From: DATADF01 sp046263155
GTDB taxonomy: Bacteria > Actinomycetota > CADDZG01 > WHSQ01
Direction of reading: 5' to 3'
Assembly (NCBI GenBank): GCA_046263155.1
Contig: JBHELF010000160.1
Span: 1 to 64,000, forward strand
DNA: 64,000 nucleotides
The notes below the pieces were generated by a model that did no database searches, was not told the origin of the DNA, and saw only the letters and a list, made by a program, of their open reading frames with translations. Below are positions 7,377-15,800 of this stretch, one piece after another. The translations under genes and the position numbers were made by a program. The first letter of the stretch is position 1; each line of letters opens with the position of its first letter.

Positions 7377-7952
7377 ATGCTTCTCGACGCCTTCATGCCC
7401 GGTCATGACTTTTTCGAAAGACACGAAATCCTTGTGCGCGCGTCTCCCGCGGATGCATATCGTGCGATTCGCAACGTGGACTTCGGTCGGTCCTTCCCGA
7501 TTGCCGTCCTGCTCGCAGTAAGGGGACTTCCTCACTTCCTTACGAGAAAGCTGCCCTCCTCCCGGCATGTGACCCTGGATTACATCCTTCAAGCAGGGTT
7601 CGTGGTTCTGGCGGAGGCGGAACAGTCAGAACTTGTTCTAGGTGCAGTGGGGAAGTTCTGGCGTCTGGACAGCGGTTTTGTGGCGATACGTCCAGAGGAC
7701 TTCACCGCGTTCAACACGCCGGGGTATGCCAAGGCGGTCTTGAACTTTACGGCCGAGGAGAACTCCCCAAAGGGCTGCCTCGTAACAACCGAGACGCGAA
7801 TTGTTTGCACAGATGCGGCCTCGAAGCGCAAGTTCGCCCTCTACTGGAAGTTGATCGGGCCTTTCAGCGGCCTCATCCGAGGTTGGGCTCTCGGACTTAT
7901 CCGCGCCGACGCTGAGGCTCTGGCTTCCGCGCGCGAGTCCGCAAGCGGATAA
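7377..7952 (+). CDS. SRPBCC-like (START/Bet v1 fold) protein
   Basis: This 191-residue protein begins FERHEILVRASPADAYRAI, the typical first strand and helix of SRPBCC/polyketide-cyclase-like ligand-binding proteins. It continues with a beta sheet (VTTETRIVCTDAASKRKFAL) and a long C-terminal helix with WKLIGPFSGLIR. It could bind a hydrophobic ligand in the cytoplasm. The start is ATG 7377. It is separated by 24 bp from the next gene and may be co-transcribed with it. Confidence 0.7.
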   Translation: MLLDAFMPGHDFFERHEILVRASPADAYRAIRNVDFGRSFPIAVLLAVRGLPHFLTRKLPSSRHVTLDYILQAGFVVLAEAEQSELVLGAVGKFWRLDSGFVAIRPEDFTAFNTPGYAKAVLNFTAEENSPKGCLVTTETRIVCTDAASKRKFALYWKLIGPFSGLIRGWALGLIRADAEALASARESASG

Positions 7953-7976
7953 TGCCCCCGTGAGAAAGCGCAGCTG

Positions 7977-9302
7977 ATGGTTCCGAAGACGCGCTACGCC
8001 GCGAACGGCTCGGTCAACCTCGCCTACCAGGTGATCGGAGAGGGGCCGCTCGACCTCGTCTTCGTTCCTCCGGGTGTCTCCAACCTCGAGTACTACTGGG
8101 AGGAGCCGAGTTGCGACCGGTTCTTCACGCGGCTTGCTTCCTTCGCTCGCCTGATCCTGTTCGACAAGCGCGGCGCAGGGCTCTCGGACCCGATCATCGA
8201 TCGTCCCTCTCTGCACGATCTAACAGGGGATATCGAGGCGGTCCTGGATACATGTGATTCGGAGTCGGCCGCCCTGTTGGGCGCTCTCTGGGGCGGTCCG
8301 CAGGCGATCTCCTTTGCAGCTACTCGCCCGGGACGCACTACCGCTTTGATCCTTTACGGGACGTTTGCGACGCGAACGCGGAGCGATGACTATCCGTGGG
8401 CGCCGACCGCGGAGGAGCGTCGGCGCAACCTAGCTTCTTTTACCGAGGGTTGGACCGAAGGCGGCGACCTCGAGCACGTCGCTCCATCGATGGCCGACGA
8501 CGAGCGTTTCCGGCAGTGGTGGGCTCGCATGCGCCGCTTCGCAGCAAGTCCGGGCGCGCTTCGCAATGACGTGGACATGATGGCCGAGCTGGACGTGCGG
8601 GGTGAATTAGATCAAGTAAAGGTTCCGACTCTGGTCGTCCATCGGTCGGGCGACCGGTTGATCGAGCCGGCAAACGGCCGCTATCTCGCCGAGCACATCC
8701 CGGGGGCGCGCCACGTAGAGCTGGCGGGCGATGACCATCTTCCTTTTGTCGGAGATTCCGAGGCGATCGTGGATCAGATAGAGGAGTTCCTCACGGGGGC
8801 GGCGCCCCGGAAACGCTTCGAGCGAGTCCTCGCGACCGTGATGTTCACGGACATCTGTGGATCCACGGCTCGTGCCGATGCAATGGGGGATCGGCGCTGG
8901 CGTGACCTTCTCGAGGCCCATCATTCTGTTGTCCGCAAGTTGCTGGATCGATTCGGGGGTCGCGAGATCAAGACAATCGGGGACGCGTTCATGGTTGCAT
9001 TCGACGCGCCCGCGGGAGCCATTCGCTGCGCGCAGGCGATCCGGGATGGGGTTCAACCCCTCGGGATCCAGATCAAAGCCGGCCTTCACACGGGTGAATG
9101 CGAAGTCATGGGCGAGGACCTGGGGGGAATGACCGTCCACATCGCTTCCCGAGTAGTGGAACGGGCGGCCCCCGGCGAGGTCCTGGTCTCGCGCACGTTG
9201 AAGGAGCTCGTTCCCGGTTCTGGGCTCGAATTCCGACCCCGAGGCGCGCACGAGCTGAAGGGCGTTCCCGGTGAGTGGGAACTCTTTGCCGTCGCCGACT
9301 AA
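7977..9302 (+). CDS. alpha/beta-hydrolase-like domain fused to class III adenylate/guanylate cyclase
   Basis: This protein has 441 residues. Residues 1-275 follow an alpha/beta hydrolase (FDKRGAGLSDP, acid Asp226 in HRSGDRLIEP, His254 in GDDHLPF). The nucleophile elbow reads GALWG (102-106), with Leu104 where the catalytic Ser of GxSxG belongs, so hydrolysis is unlikely. Residues 283-441 are a class III nucleotidyl cyclase: FTDICGST with metal-binding Asp292, KTIGDAFMV with Asp336, and GMTVHIASRV with the transition-state Arg392. Similar fusions are known in actinobacteria (for example Rv1900c). The dead hydrolase half probably acts as a ligand sensor controlling cAMP output (inference). Confidence 0.9.
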   Translation: MVPKTRYAANGSVNLAYQVIGEGPLDLVFVPPGVSNLEYYWEEPSCDRFFTRLASFARLILFDKRGAGLSDPIIDRPSLHDLTGDIEAVLDTCDSESAALLGALWGGPQAISFAATRPGRTTALILYGTFATRTRSDDYPWAPTAEERRRNLASFTEGWTEGGDLEHVAPSMADDERFRQWWARMRRFAASPGALRNDVDMMAELDVRGELDQVKVPTLVVHRSGDRLIEPANGRYLAEHIPGARHVELAGDDHLPFVGDSEAIVDQIEEFLTGAAPRKRFERVLATVMFTDICGSTARADAMGDRRWRDLLEAHHSVVRKLLDRFGGREIKTIGDAFMVAFDAPAGAIRCAQAIRDGVQPLGIQIKAGLHTGECEVMGEDLGGMTVHIASRVVERAAPGEVLVSRTLKELVPGSGLEFRPRGAHELKGVPGEWELFAVAD

Positions 9303-9310
9303 CCGTTGAC

Positions 9311-9931
9311 TTACTTCTTCTTGGCGAAGGCCCCGAGGGTTAGCTGAGTGCTGCCGTCTGCCGGGTAGAAACCGTGGAACAAACTGTTTCCGGTGTTCTT
9401 GAGAGTCAGGGTGAGGCTGTCTAATACCTTGCCGTTGGCGGCCTCGTCGGGCGTGATCTCGAACTCGACTACGTAGTCCCTCTGCGCGGGAGTAACCGTG
9501 TAAGGCTCGCTGACGAACTCGCCGATGGTCACGTCCTGGCCGCCCGCGGTTCCGGTAAGCGTCATCTGCAGGACGGCCTGGCCGATCCCGACGACATCCG
9601 GTCCGTCCGTCGCCAGGTTGTACGAACTGGCGGTAACCGAACCCGTAATCGGCTTGGAGGCATCCAAAGTGAGCGGAAGACCGTCGACTGCGATGTGAGG
9701 CATCGGGTCCGCGCCTAGGGGCGACGCCGGTTCGAGGATGCCGAAGAAGGGGTTGCCGCAGCCGCCGTCGCCCTCGCTTTGCGTCAGCGTCAGGTTGCCG
9801 CAGGCGTCCCCCGAACCCACGTTGTAAAAGGTCACCTCTACGGGCACAAGCTTGGGCTTCTTCTTCGCCTGCGCGGGCGCCATGACCGTCATCAGCGCGA
9901 GCACCAGAACCGCCGCTGCTGTTTTACGCAT
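9311..9931 (-). CDS. secreted protein, paralog of the next gene
   Basis: ATG 9931 follows AAGGAGG, giving 206 residues with a signal peptide ending APAQA. The mature protein is beta-rich with SGDACGNLTL, a CGNPFFGILEPAS motif and a C-terminal HGFYPADGSTQLTLG. All of these recur in the protein encoded at 10023-10652, so the two arose by tandem duplication. Two conserved Cys probably form a disulfide. Function unknown. Confidence 0.8.
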   Translation of the reverse strand: MRKTAAAVLVLALMTVMAPAQAKKKPKLVPVEVTFYNVGSGDACGNLTLTQSEGDGGCGNPFFGILEPASPLGADPMPHIAVDGLPLTLDASKPITGSVTASSYNLATDGPDVVGIGQAVLQMTLTGTAGGQDVTIGEFVSEPYTVTPAQRDYVVEFEITPDEAANGKVLDSLTLTLKNTGNSLFHGFYPADGSTQLTLGAFAKKK

Positions 9932-10022
9932 GCCGGGCCTCCTTGTTCGCAACCTCTGCCTTTCAGTACGGAAAATTGGGCGATGTGGGTTACCGCCGAA
10001 GGAACTATTCGGCGCCGATGGC

Positions 10023-10652
10023 CTAGTTCCTCAATATTCCGAGGTTCACGTGGGTGGACCCATCCGCGGGATAGAAGCCGTGGAACACACTGCGACCGGA
10101 TGTCCTCAATTTGAGATTGAGCCCTTCGACAATTCTTCCCGACAGCCACCAAGGAGGCTCCATGTGGAAGTTGATCGTGTAATCGCGGGCGGCCGGCGTG
10201 ATCGTGTAGGGGTCGCTGACGAACTCTCCGATCTTTACGTCTTCGCCATCGATCGAACCCACAAGCGTGACCTCCAGCACCGGTTGGCCGATGCCGACGA
10301 CATCCTTTCGGGCTATTCCGACGACGAGGTACGACCTCACAGTGACCGACCCGTTGATCTCACTTGACCCGTCGAGAGTGAATGGAAGCCCGTCAATGGC
10401 CAGGTGAGTCATCCTTCGCGCCGTGTCGCGTGATGCAGGCGCGAGCAATCCGTAGAAAGGATTGCCGCACCCATCCGTCGTCCGGCTTGGACTGCGGCTC
10501 CTAATAGAGAGAGCGCCGCAGGCGTCCCCCCTGCTCACGAGGTAGTACGTCAATCGATCGGGAACCGATGTATTCGTCTCGTTTCCGACTGCGGGTGCGG
10601 CTCCCGCCGCGAACACGATAAGCAACCAAAGGGATGTAAGGCCCCGCCGCAT
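10023..10652 (-). CDS. secreted protein, tandem paralog
   Basis: This 209-residue protein has a signal peptide ending near APAVGN and shares with its downstream neighbour the motifs RGDACGALS, CGNPFYGLLAPAS, DVVGIGQPVLEVTL, GEFVSDPYTITPAARDY and HGFYPADGSTHVNLG. ATG 10652 is preceded by GGGGAGG. It lies on the minus strand upstream of the 9311-9931 gene with a 91-bp gap, and the pair may form an operon. No known domain is recognised. Confidence 0.8.
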   Translation of the reverse strand: MRRGLTSLWLLIVFAAGAAPAVGNETNTSVPDRLTYYLVSRGDACGALSIRSRSPSRTTDGCGNPFYGLLAPASRDTARRMTHLAIDGLPFTLDGSSEINGSVTVRSYLVVGIARKDVVGIGQPVLEVTLVGSIDGEDVKIGEFVSDPYTITPAARDYTINFHMEPPWWLSGRIVEGLNLKLRTSGRSVFHGFYPADGSTHVNLGILRN

Positions 10653-10791
10653 CCATCCTCCCCACTCGGATAGGCGGGGGCGACATTAGCGGCTCATGAC
10701 AATGCTGAAAAGTCTGGGGGGAACCATTCTTGGCAGCCGGCCGTCCAAGCCCCCAGATGCTTGTTTCGTTGGTCGAGGAAGGGTGATCTGG

Positions 10792-11838
10792 ATGCGTCGA
10801 TGGATTTTTGCAGCGGCAACGAGCGCCCTGCTGGCACTAGCCGGCCCCTCAGTCGCGTTGGCCTGTGGGGGCCTCGTGGCGCCCAACGGCTCCGTGAACC
10901 TTGTGCGCACCGCGACCCTGGCCGCGTATCGAAATGGCGTTGAGCATTACGTGACGTCCTTTCAATTCGAGGGGAACCTGAAGGGCAAATTCGGCTCCAT
11001 CATTCCTCTGCCGGCAATCCCTTCGCGCGTGCGTCGCGGCGGCGAATGGACCCTCCAGCGCCTCCTGCAGGAAGTCGCACCCCCGATACGGAGGACGTCG
11101 CTGGAAAGTGCCGACTTCGCGGTCGCCGCGAATCAAGCTCAGGTCATCCTGGAAAAGCAGATCGAATCACTCGACGTCGCCGTTCTGAAGGGGGGAGGCG
11201 ACGAGGTCGGGCTCTGGGCCAAGAACAACGGGTTCTTCCTTCCGCCGGACGCGCCCGAGGTGCTGGACTTCTACGCTGCTCGCAGCCCGATCTTCATGGC
11301 GGTTCGTTTCGACGCAGACCGTGCTCGGGAGCAAGGTCTCACTTCGGGCGACGGCATTCCGGTCCACGTGACCATTCCGACGCCCAACCCATGGGTCCCT
11401 CTGAGGATCCTCGGACTGGGCAAGGAAGCTGAGGAACGCGTTGAGGCGGATGTCTTTCTTCTCACCGAGGGTGCGCCCACGATGCTTCCCGCGCCGCGTA
11501 AGAACGCAAGCGAGGGATTGATCCTCGATCGGCAGGAGCTGGCGAGCGAATCGCTATTAGCAGACCTCCGCTCCGACCGCGGCATGAAGTGGTTGCCCAC
11601 CGACGGGATGTGGCTGAGCTACATCAAGATCGATACGACTGCCGGAGACCTGAAGCATGATCTGGCCGTCGACTCCTTGGGGATCGCCGATCCCTCTCCT
11701 GTGGCCGCGGGGCTCGTCTTGCCCGATCTCAACTTCGAGACACCGGAGGGTTCCACGGGTTGGTGGGCTTGGCTCTTGGCGGCCCTGAGCGGTGCCGCCG
11801 GGCTGGTCTTCGTGGATCGGTTTGTTCTCGGCCGATGA
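10792..11838 (+). CDS. DUF2330-like membrane-anchored exported protein
   Basis: This 348-residue protein has a signal peptide ending SVALAC followed by GGLVAPNGSVNL, which is the CGG start typical of DUF2330 proteins. A large extracytoplasmic domain follows (FIPLP-like IIPLPAIPSRV, NNGFFLPPDAPEVLDFYAAR, IPTPNPWVPLRIL) and then a C-terminal membrane helix (WWAWLLAALSGAAGLVFVD). ATG 10792 follows GAGGAAGGG. The stop overlaps the next gene's ATG, so the two are probably translated together. Its role is unknown in the family. Confidence 0.8.
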   Translation: MRRWIFAAATSALLALAGPSVALACGGLVAPNGSVNLVRTATLAAYRNGVEHYVTSFQFEGNLKGKFGSIIPLPAIPSRVRRGGEWTLQRLLQEVAPPIRRTSLESADFAVAANQAQVILEKQIESLDVAVLKGGGDEVGLWAKNNGFFLPPDAPEVLDFYAARSPIFMAVRFDADRAREQGLTSGDGIPVHVTIPTPNPWVPLRILGLGKEAEERVEADVFLLTEGAPTMLPAPRKNASEGLILDRQELASESLLADLRSDRGMKWLPTDGMWLSYIKIDTTAGDLKHDLAVDSLGIADPSPVAAGLVLPDLNFETPEGSTGWWAWLLAALSGAAGLVFVDRFVLGR

Positions 11839-12233
11839 GATGGTTGGTGGCCTTACTCGCCGCTACGAGCGCGGTGCTGGTTGCCTGCACCGCGGACGCC
11901 GGGACCGCCGGGAAGCAGGTCGATGTAGGAATCGAGCATTCACGCTTTGAGCCTGCAACTTTCGAATTCGCTGCGGGGACTACGGTGACGTTCGTGGTCA
12001 GAAACACCGATCCCATCGATCATGAATTCATCCTGGGCGATGTGGCCACTCAGGAGCGTCACGAGGCCGGCAGGCACGCGAGACACGGAGCCGTCCCAGG
12101 TGAGATTTCAGTGCCGGCTGGGTCAACCCGGATGACGACGTACACCTTCGTGCGCCCCGGCCGGCTCATCATCGGCTGTCACCTGCCAAAGCACTATGCC
12201 TATGGAATGCGTGCCGACGTGCGCGTGACGTAA
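11835..12233 (+). CDS. cupredoxin-like lipoprotein
   Basis: This 132-residue protein overlaps the previous stop by ATGA. A lipobox VLVAC places lipidated Cys18 at the outer membrane face. The copper-site residues of a type 1 centre are present: His63 in DPIDHEF and the C-x4-H-x4-M cluster GCHLPKHYAYGM (Cys115, His120, Met125). It may carry electrons or copper near its DUF2330 partner. The acidic/His-rich loop ERHEAGRHARHG is unusual and could bind additional metal. Confidence 0.85.
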   Translation: MRWLVALLAATSAVLVACTADAGTAGKQVDVGIEHSRFEPATFEFAAGTTVTFVVRNTDPIDHEFILGDVATQERHEAGRHARHGAVPGEISVPAGSTRMTTYTFVRPGRLIIGCHLPKHYAYGMRADVRVT

Positions 12234-12288
12234 CTCGTATGCTGCTCGAAGCCGCCTCTCTGCGCCGAGGTGAAGTCGAACGGAAACA

Positions 12289-12780
12289 GTGCCCTCGCTT
12301 GACTCTGCGGAGTTGGTCCTTCGCCTAGCCGTCGCAGCCCTATTGGGCGGGCTTATCGGCCTCGAGCGCGAGTTTTCCGATCAGCCCGCCGGCCTGCGGA
12401 CGCACCTTCTCGTCGCATTGGGGGCCGCCCTCTTCACTCTGACCGGCGCCTACGGGCTGGCGGTCTTCGCCGGGGGCGCCGAGGACGCAGTTCGCATCGA
12501 CCCCACGCGCGTCGCCGCCCAGATCGTTACCGGTATCGGATTTCTCGGAGCCGGAGCGATCATCCAGCAGGGTTTCAGTGTTCGGGGGCTAACGACCGCG
12601 GCGGCGCTCTGGGTCACGGCCGCCGTGGGCATGGCGGTTGCGTTCGGCTACATGATCGGCGCCGTCTTCACGAGCGTCATCGCCATCGTGGCGCTGTACG
12701 GTCTTAAGCGCCTGGAGCGCGTCCTTTTTCCGAAGATTCGTGCCGATCTGAGGCGTTCGGAGGAACGCGAAGAGCCCTAG
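12289..12780 (+). CDS. MgtC/SapB family inner-membrane protein
   Basis: This 163-residue protein shows the MgtC N-terminal domain: LRLAVAALLGGLIGLEREF near residue 10, GLRTHLLVALGAALF, and VTGIGFLGAGAIIQQG followed by RGLTTAAALWVTAAVGMA. About four or five membrane helices are expected. MgtC-like proteins modulate membrane ATP synthase activity or Mg2+ homeostasis in other bacteria. The C-terminal soluble domain of MgtC is missing, as in many SapB members. The start is GTG 12289. Confidence 0.9.
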   Translation: MPSLDSAELVLRLAVAALLGGLIGLEREFSDQPAGLRTHLLVALGAALFTLTGAYGLAVFAGGAEDAVRIDPTRVAAQIVTGIGFLGAGAIIQQGFSVRGLTTAAALWVTAAVGMAVAFGYMIGAVFTSVIAIVALYGLKRLERVLFPKIRADLRRSEEREEP

Positions 12781-12804
12781 CCATCCGCTGGATAGTTTGC
12801 TCGC

Positions 12805-13935
12805 GTGCAGACCGAGGCAATCCCGCGGCCTACCACTTCCAGTCGCGATCGCTATGTCGATTTACTACGAGCGTTCTCCCTAGCCGTCGTCGTGGTGGGC
12901 CACTGGTTCCTTGCTCTCATCTGGTGGAGTGATGGACGGATCGGCGTGCATAACGTCGTGGGGCCTACCTCTGGCCTGTGGCCGTTGACCTGGGTCGTGC
13001 AGGCTATGCCCCTCTTCTTCTTCGTAGGGGGCATCTCAAATTTCGAGACCTTTCGGACTCAGATCTCGAGAGGAAGGACGTCTCGGCGCTGGCTGGCTCT
13101 TCGAGCCGAGCGATTGCTGGGGCCTTTGCTGGCGTTTGCCGCTGCGTGGGGTCTCGCCGAGACGGCATTGCACCTGCTTGGTCTCGGAGGAGGCGGTTTG
13201 ATTCGAGGAAGCTTTCTTCCCTTTGTGCCGGTGTGGCTTCTTCTCATCTTTTTAGGGGTGAGGGTAGCCACTCCCGCGATGCTCTGGTTGCATCAACGCG
13301 CCGGGGCGTGGGTGCCGTTCGCGCTCGCGGTTCTCGCTGCGGTCGTCGATCTGCTTCGTTTCTGGCCCAACGTGCCGGCGGTCGGCTGGCTCAATCTCGC
13401 ACTGGTTTGGTTGTTCGCACATCAACTTGGGTTCTTCTACGCCGATGGATCACTGGTCCGCGCGGGGCCACGAGTGCATACGTCGATGACGCTCGGAGGT
13501 CTTCTGGCGCTCCTCGTCCTCACGAACCTCAACGTGTACCCCCGGAGCATGGTCGGCACCGACTTGGAGGCCGTGTCGAACATGAATCCTCCGACGCTGT
13601 GCATCGTTGCTCTAACGCTGTCGCTTGTCGGAGCTGCGCTGCTTCTGCGACAGCGAGCCAAGAGCTGGCTTGAGCGGGAGAGGGCCTGGGTGACTCTGGT
13701 CGCGAACGCCCGCATCATCACTATCTATCTGTGGCATCTGACTGCCTATCTCTTGGCGATCCTGGCGCTATATCCGCTCGGTCTGGGGCGACCGTCGGAC
13801 GGCACCCTGTCGTGGTGGCTTCAACGACCGCTCTGGGTCGTCGTCCCTGCCGTGTTTCTGGGGCTTCTCGTGTTCGTGTTCGGCCGCTTTGAGCGCGTTC
13901 GCCTTCCATCGACTCGTACTGTGGCGGAAGGGTGA
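12805..13935 (+). CDS. acyltransferase 3 family membrane protein
   Basis: This 376-residue protein begins RDRYVDLLRAFSLAVVVVGH, the OafA/YrhL-type acyltransferase motif with the catalytic-region His. It has about ten membrane segments, including AMPLFFFVGGISNF, common to the family. Such enzymes O-acylate cell-surface glycans or exported molecules. The start is GTG 12805. It ends 43 bp before selD, so it may be the first gene of that transcript or separate from it. Confidence 0.85.
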   Translation: MQTEAIPRPTTSSRDRYVDLLRAFSLAVVVVGHWFLALIWWSDGRIGVHNVVGPTSGLWPLTWVVQAMPLFFFVGGISNFETFRTQISRGRTSRRWLALRAERLLGPLLAFAAAWGLAETALHLLGLGGGGLIRGSFLPFVPVWLLLIFLGVRVATPAMLWLHQRAGAWVPFALAVLAAVVDLLRFWPNVPAVGWLNLALVWLFAHQLGFFYADGSLVRAGPRVHTSMTLGGLLALLVLTNLNVYPRSMVGTDLEAVSNMNPPTLCIVALTLSLVGAALLLRQRAKSWLERERAWVTLVANARIITIYLWHLTAYLLAILALYPLGLGRPSDGTLSWWLQRPLWVVVPAVFLGLLVFVFGRFERVRLPSTRTVAEG

Positions 13936-13978
13936 GCGGCCGCATAATTCGGCGGCCCGTCGCGGATGAGGAGGTGAG

Positions 13979-15013
13979 ATGCGAGAGGAAGTGCGGCTGA
14001 CCGCGTATTCCCACGGTGGTGGCTGAGCCTGCAAGCTCGCCCCCGCCGAGCTTGCGCAGGTCCTGCGTCATGTGAAAACTAGCTCAGCCGATCCCGACGT
14101 ACTGATTGGTCTCACCGCTCCCGACGATGCGGCCGTTCTGCGGATTTCAACCGACCTCGCGATCGTCCAGACCGTTGACTTTTTCACGCCCATAGTCGAC
14201 GACCCCTTTGCCTGGGGCCGGATCGCCGCAGCCAACGCGCTGTCGGACATCTACGCAATGGGGGCTCGACCGCGCATTGCGTTGAATCTCATCGGGTGGC
14301 CGCGATCGCTCGATTTCGAGATCTTGGGACGTGTGCTCGACGGCGCGGGTGACGCATGCGCCGAAGCTGAGGTTGCCATCGTCGGCGGCCATTCCGTGGA
14401 TGACCCTGAACCCAAGTATGGGCTCGCGGTAACTGGAACCATCCATCCCGACCGCATCGTTCGAAAGGGGGGCATCGCGCCTCCGACCGAGCTCGTCCTG
14501 ACCAAGCCGCTGGGGATGGGAATCATCGCTACCGGAATCAAAGAGCAAAAGACTTCGTCCCAAACCGCAGACGAGGCACAGATGATCATGGGCACTCTGA
14601 ACCGAGCGGCAGCCGAGGCGATGCTCGATGTCGGCGTGCAAGCCGCGACCGACGTGACCGGCTTCGGCCTGGTCGGGCACCTTCTGGAAATGCTAGGCGA
14701 CGGACTGGATGCGGAGCTCGAGTTTCCGAGCGTCCCGGTCATCCCCGCGGCCTTCGAACTACTACGCCAAGGCGCATGGCCCGGCGGCAGCCAGCGAAAC
14801 TTTTCGTCGCTCCGCGGAAACGTCGATTCAAAGAATCGCGAAGAGGAGGAGCTGAAGGTCATCTTCGATGCACAGACCTCCGGCGGGTTGCTGATAGCGG
14901 TCGAACCCAACAAGACCGAGCCGCTGCTGAGCGAACTCCACGCGAGAGGCGTCGCGGGAGGTACGCGAATCGGAAAGGTGAGCGAAGGTAGCGGAAGGAT
15001 CTCCGTTGTCTGA
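13979..15013 (+). CDS. selD: selenide, water dikinase (SelD), selenoprotein with in-frame UGA
   Basis: SelD makes selenophosphate from selenide and ATP for selenocysteine and selenouridine synthesis. The frame runs 344 residues from ATG 13979 (after AGGAGG) through an in-frame TGA at 14024-14026. The sequence around it reads YSHGGG-Sec16-ACKLAPAELAQVL, the exact SelD active-site context (GxGCG/GxGUGCK), with Lys19 also conserved. Downstream follow LTAPDDAAVLR, QTVDFFTPIVDDPF, NALSDIYAMGA, VGGHSVDD and VTGFGLVGHLLEM. Ordinary gene calling would start at GTG 14072 and lose the catalytic region. It overlaps mec by 8 nt and heads the cysteine/murI operon. Confidence 0.95.
14024..14055 (+). promoter_or_regulatory. 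bacterial SECIS-like element: UGA codon plus hairpin
   Basis: The TGA at 14024-14026 is followed after 4 nt by a perfect 9-bp stem GCAAGCTCG (14031-14039) / CGAGCTTGC (14047-14055) with a 7-nt loop CCCCCGC. Bacterial SelB binds a hairpin at just this distance after the UGA and delivers Sec-tRNA. The loop sequence differs from the E. coli fdhF loop, as expected for lineage-specific SECIS elements. Confidence 0.8.
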
Positions 15014-15449
15014 TCGTGCCCCAGCCGCGACGGAGCTATCTCTCACTCGGTCTCAAGCTGAGCAAATGATCGCCCACTGTGAGGCGGGGCGGCCCAATGA
15101 AGCCTGCGGTCTCCTGGCGACAAGAGATGGGGCCATCGTGAAGGTTTTCCCGATGCAGAATGTCGCAGGAAGTCCCGTCCGCTACGAACTTGATCCCGCC
15201 GAGCAATTCGCCGTCTACAAAACTCTCGAGGAGCACGGCTGGGACCTTGGCGGTGTCTTCCATTCTCATACCCGTACTGCCGCCTATCCGTCGCCAACCG
15301 ACATCAGACTTGCCAGCGAGGACGTCCCGTACTTGATCCTCTCGCTCGCGGAACAACCACCCTCGATTCGGGCATTCCGCATCGTCAAGGCAAGTTGGAC
15401 TGATACCACCGGGGACGTGGAGGAAGTACCGGTGCTGATCGTCGGTTGA
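15006..15449 (+). CDS. mec: Mec-type JAMM/MPN+ metalloprotease
   Basis: This 147-residue protein has the JAMM zinc site: Glu32 in NEACGLL and HSHT-x6-SPTD (His86, His88, Asp99). In actinobacteria Mec cleaves cysteine from the C-terminus of the sulfur-carrier protein CysO after CysM has formed the CysO-cysteine adduct. The genes for both partners follow. The start is TTG 15006, overlapping the end of selD by 8 nt. Confidence 0.92.
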   Translation: MSDRAPAATELSLTRSQAEQMIAHCEAGRPNEACGLLATRDGAIVKVFPMQNVAGSPVRYELDPAEQFAVYKTLEEHGWDLGGVFHSHTRTAAYPSPTDIRLASEDVPYLILSLAEQPPSIRAFRIVKASWTDTTGDVEEVPVLIVG

Positions 15450-15521
15450 CTACGATGGTCTTAGCGGTGGCCGTCGGCGACGAGTCGAGATCGCCGGGAC
15501 GGAGCACTCAAAGGAGGACGT

Positions 15522-15800
15522 TTGACAGTCGAAGTACGCATCCCGACCGTGCTGCGGCGATTCACCGACGGAAGTTCGTCGGTTGAGCTCGAACCCGGCA
15601 CGCTTGGGGGCCTGATCGACCAACTGGAGGCTAAGTATCCCGGCCTACGCGGGCAGCTTCGCGATTCGGCCGGAGACCTACACCGTTTCGTGAACGTGTA
15701 CGTAAACGATGAGGATGCCCGCTATCTGGACAAGCTCGACACGAAGGTGTCGGAGGGAGACGCAGTCTCGCTGCTTCCATCTGTCGCCGGAGGCTCGTGA
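15522..15800 (+). CDS. cysO: CysO, ubiquitin-like sulfur carrier (MoaD/ThiS fold)
   Basis: This 92-residue MoaD-like protein begins VEVRIPTVLRRFTDG and ends LLPSVAGGS. The carrier Gly-Gly is followed by one extra Ser, so a trimming step (Mec is the candidate) is needed to expose the C-terminal glycine that is converted to a thiocarboxylate. The start is TTG 15522 after AAGGAGG. Its stop overlaps the start of cysM by 4 nt. Confidence 0.93.
   Translation: MTVEVRIPTVLRRFTDGSSSVELEPGTLGGLIDQLEAKYPGLRGQLRDSAGDLHRFVNVYVNDEDARYLDKLDTKVSEGDAVSLLPSVAGGS

Noticed and set aside
14072..15013. SelD starting at GTG 14072
   Set aside because: This would omit the active-site Sec16 and Lys19; the upstream frame with TGA and the SECIS-like hairpin fits SelD exactly.
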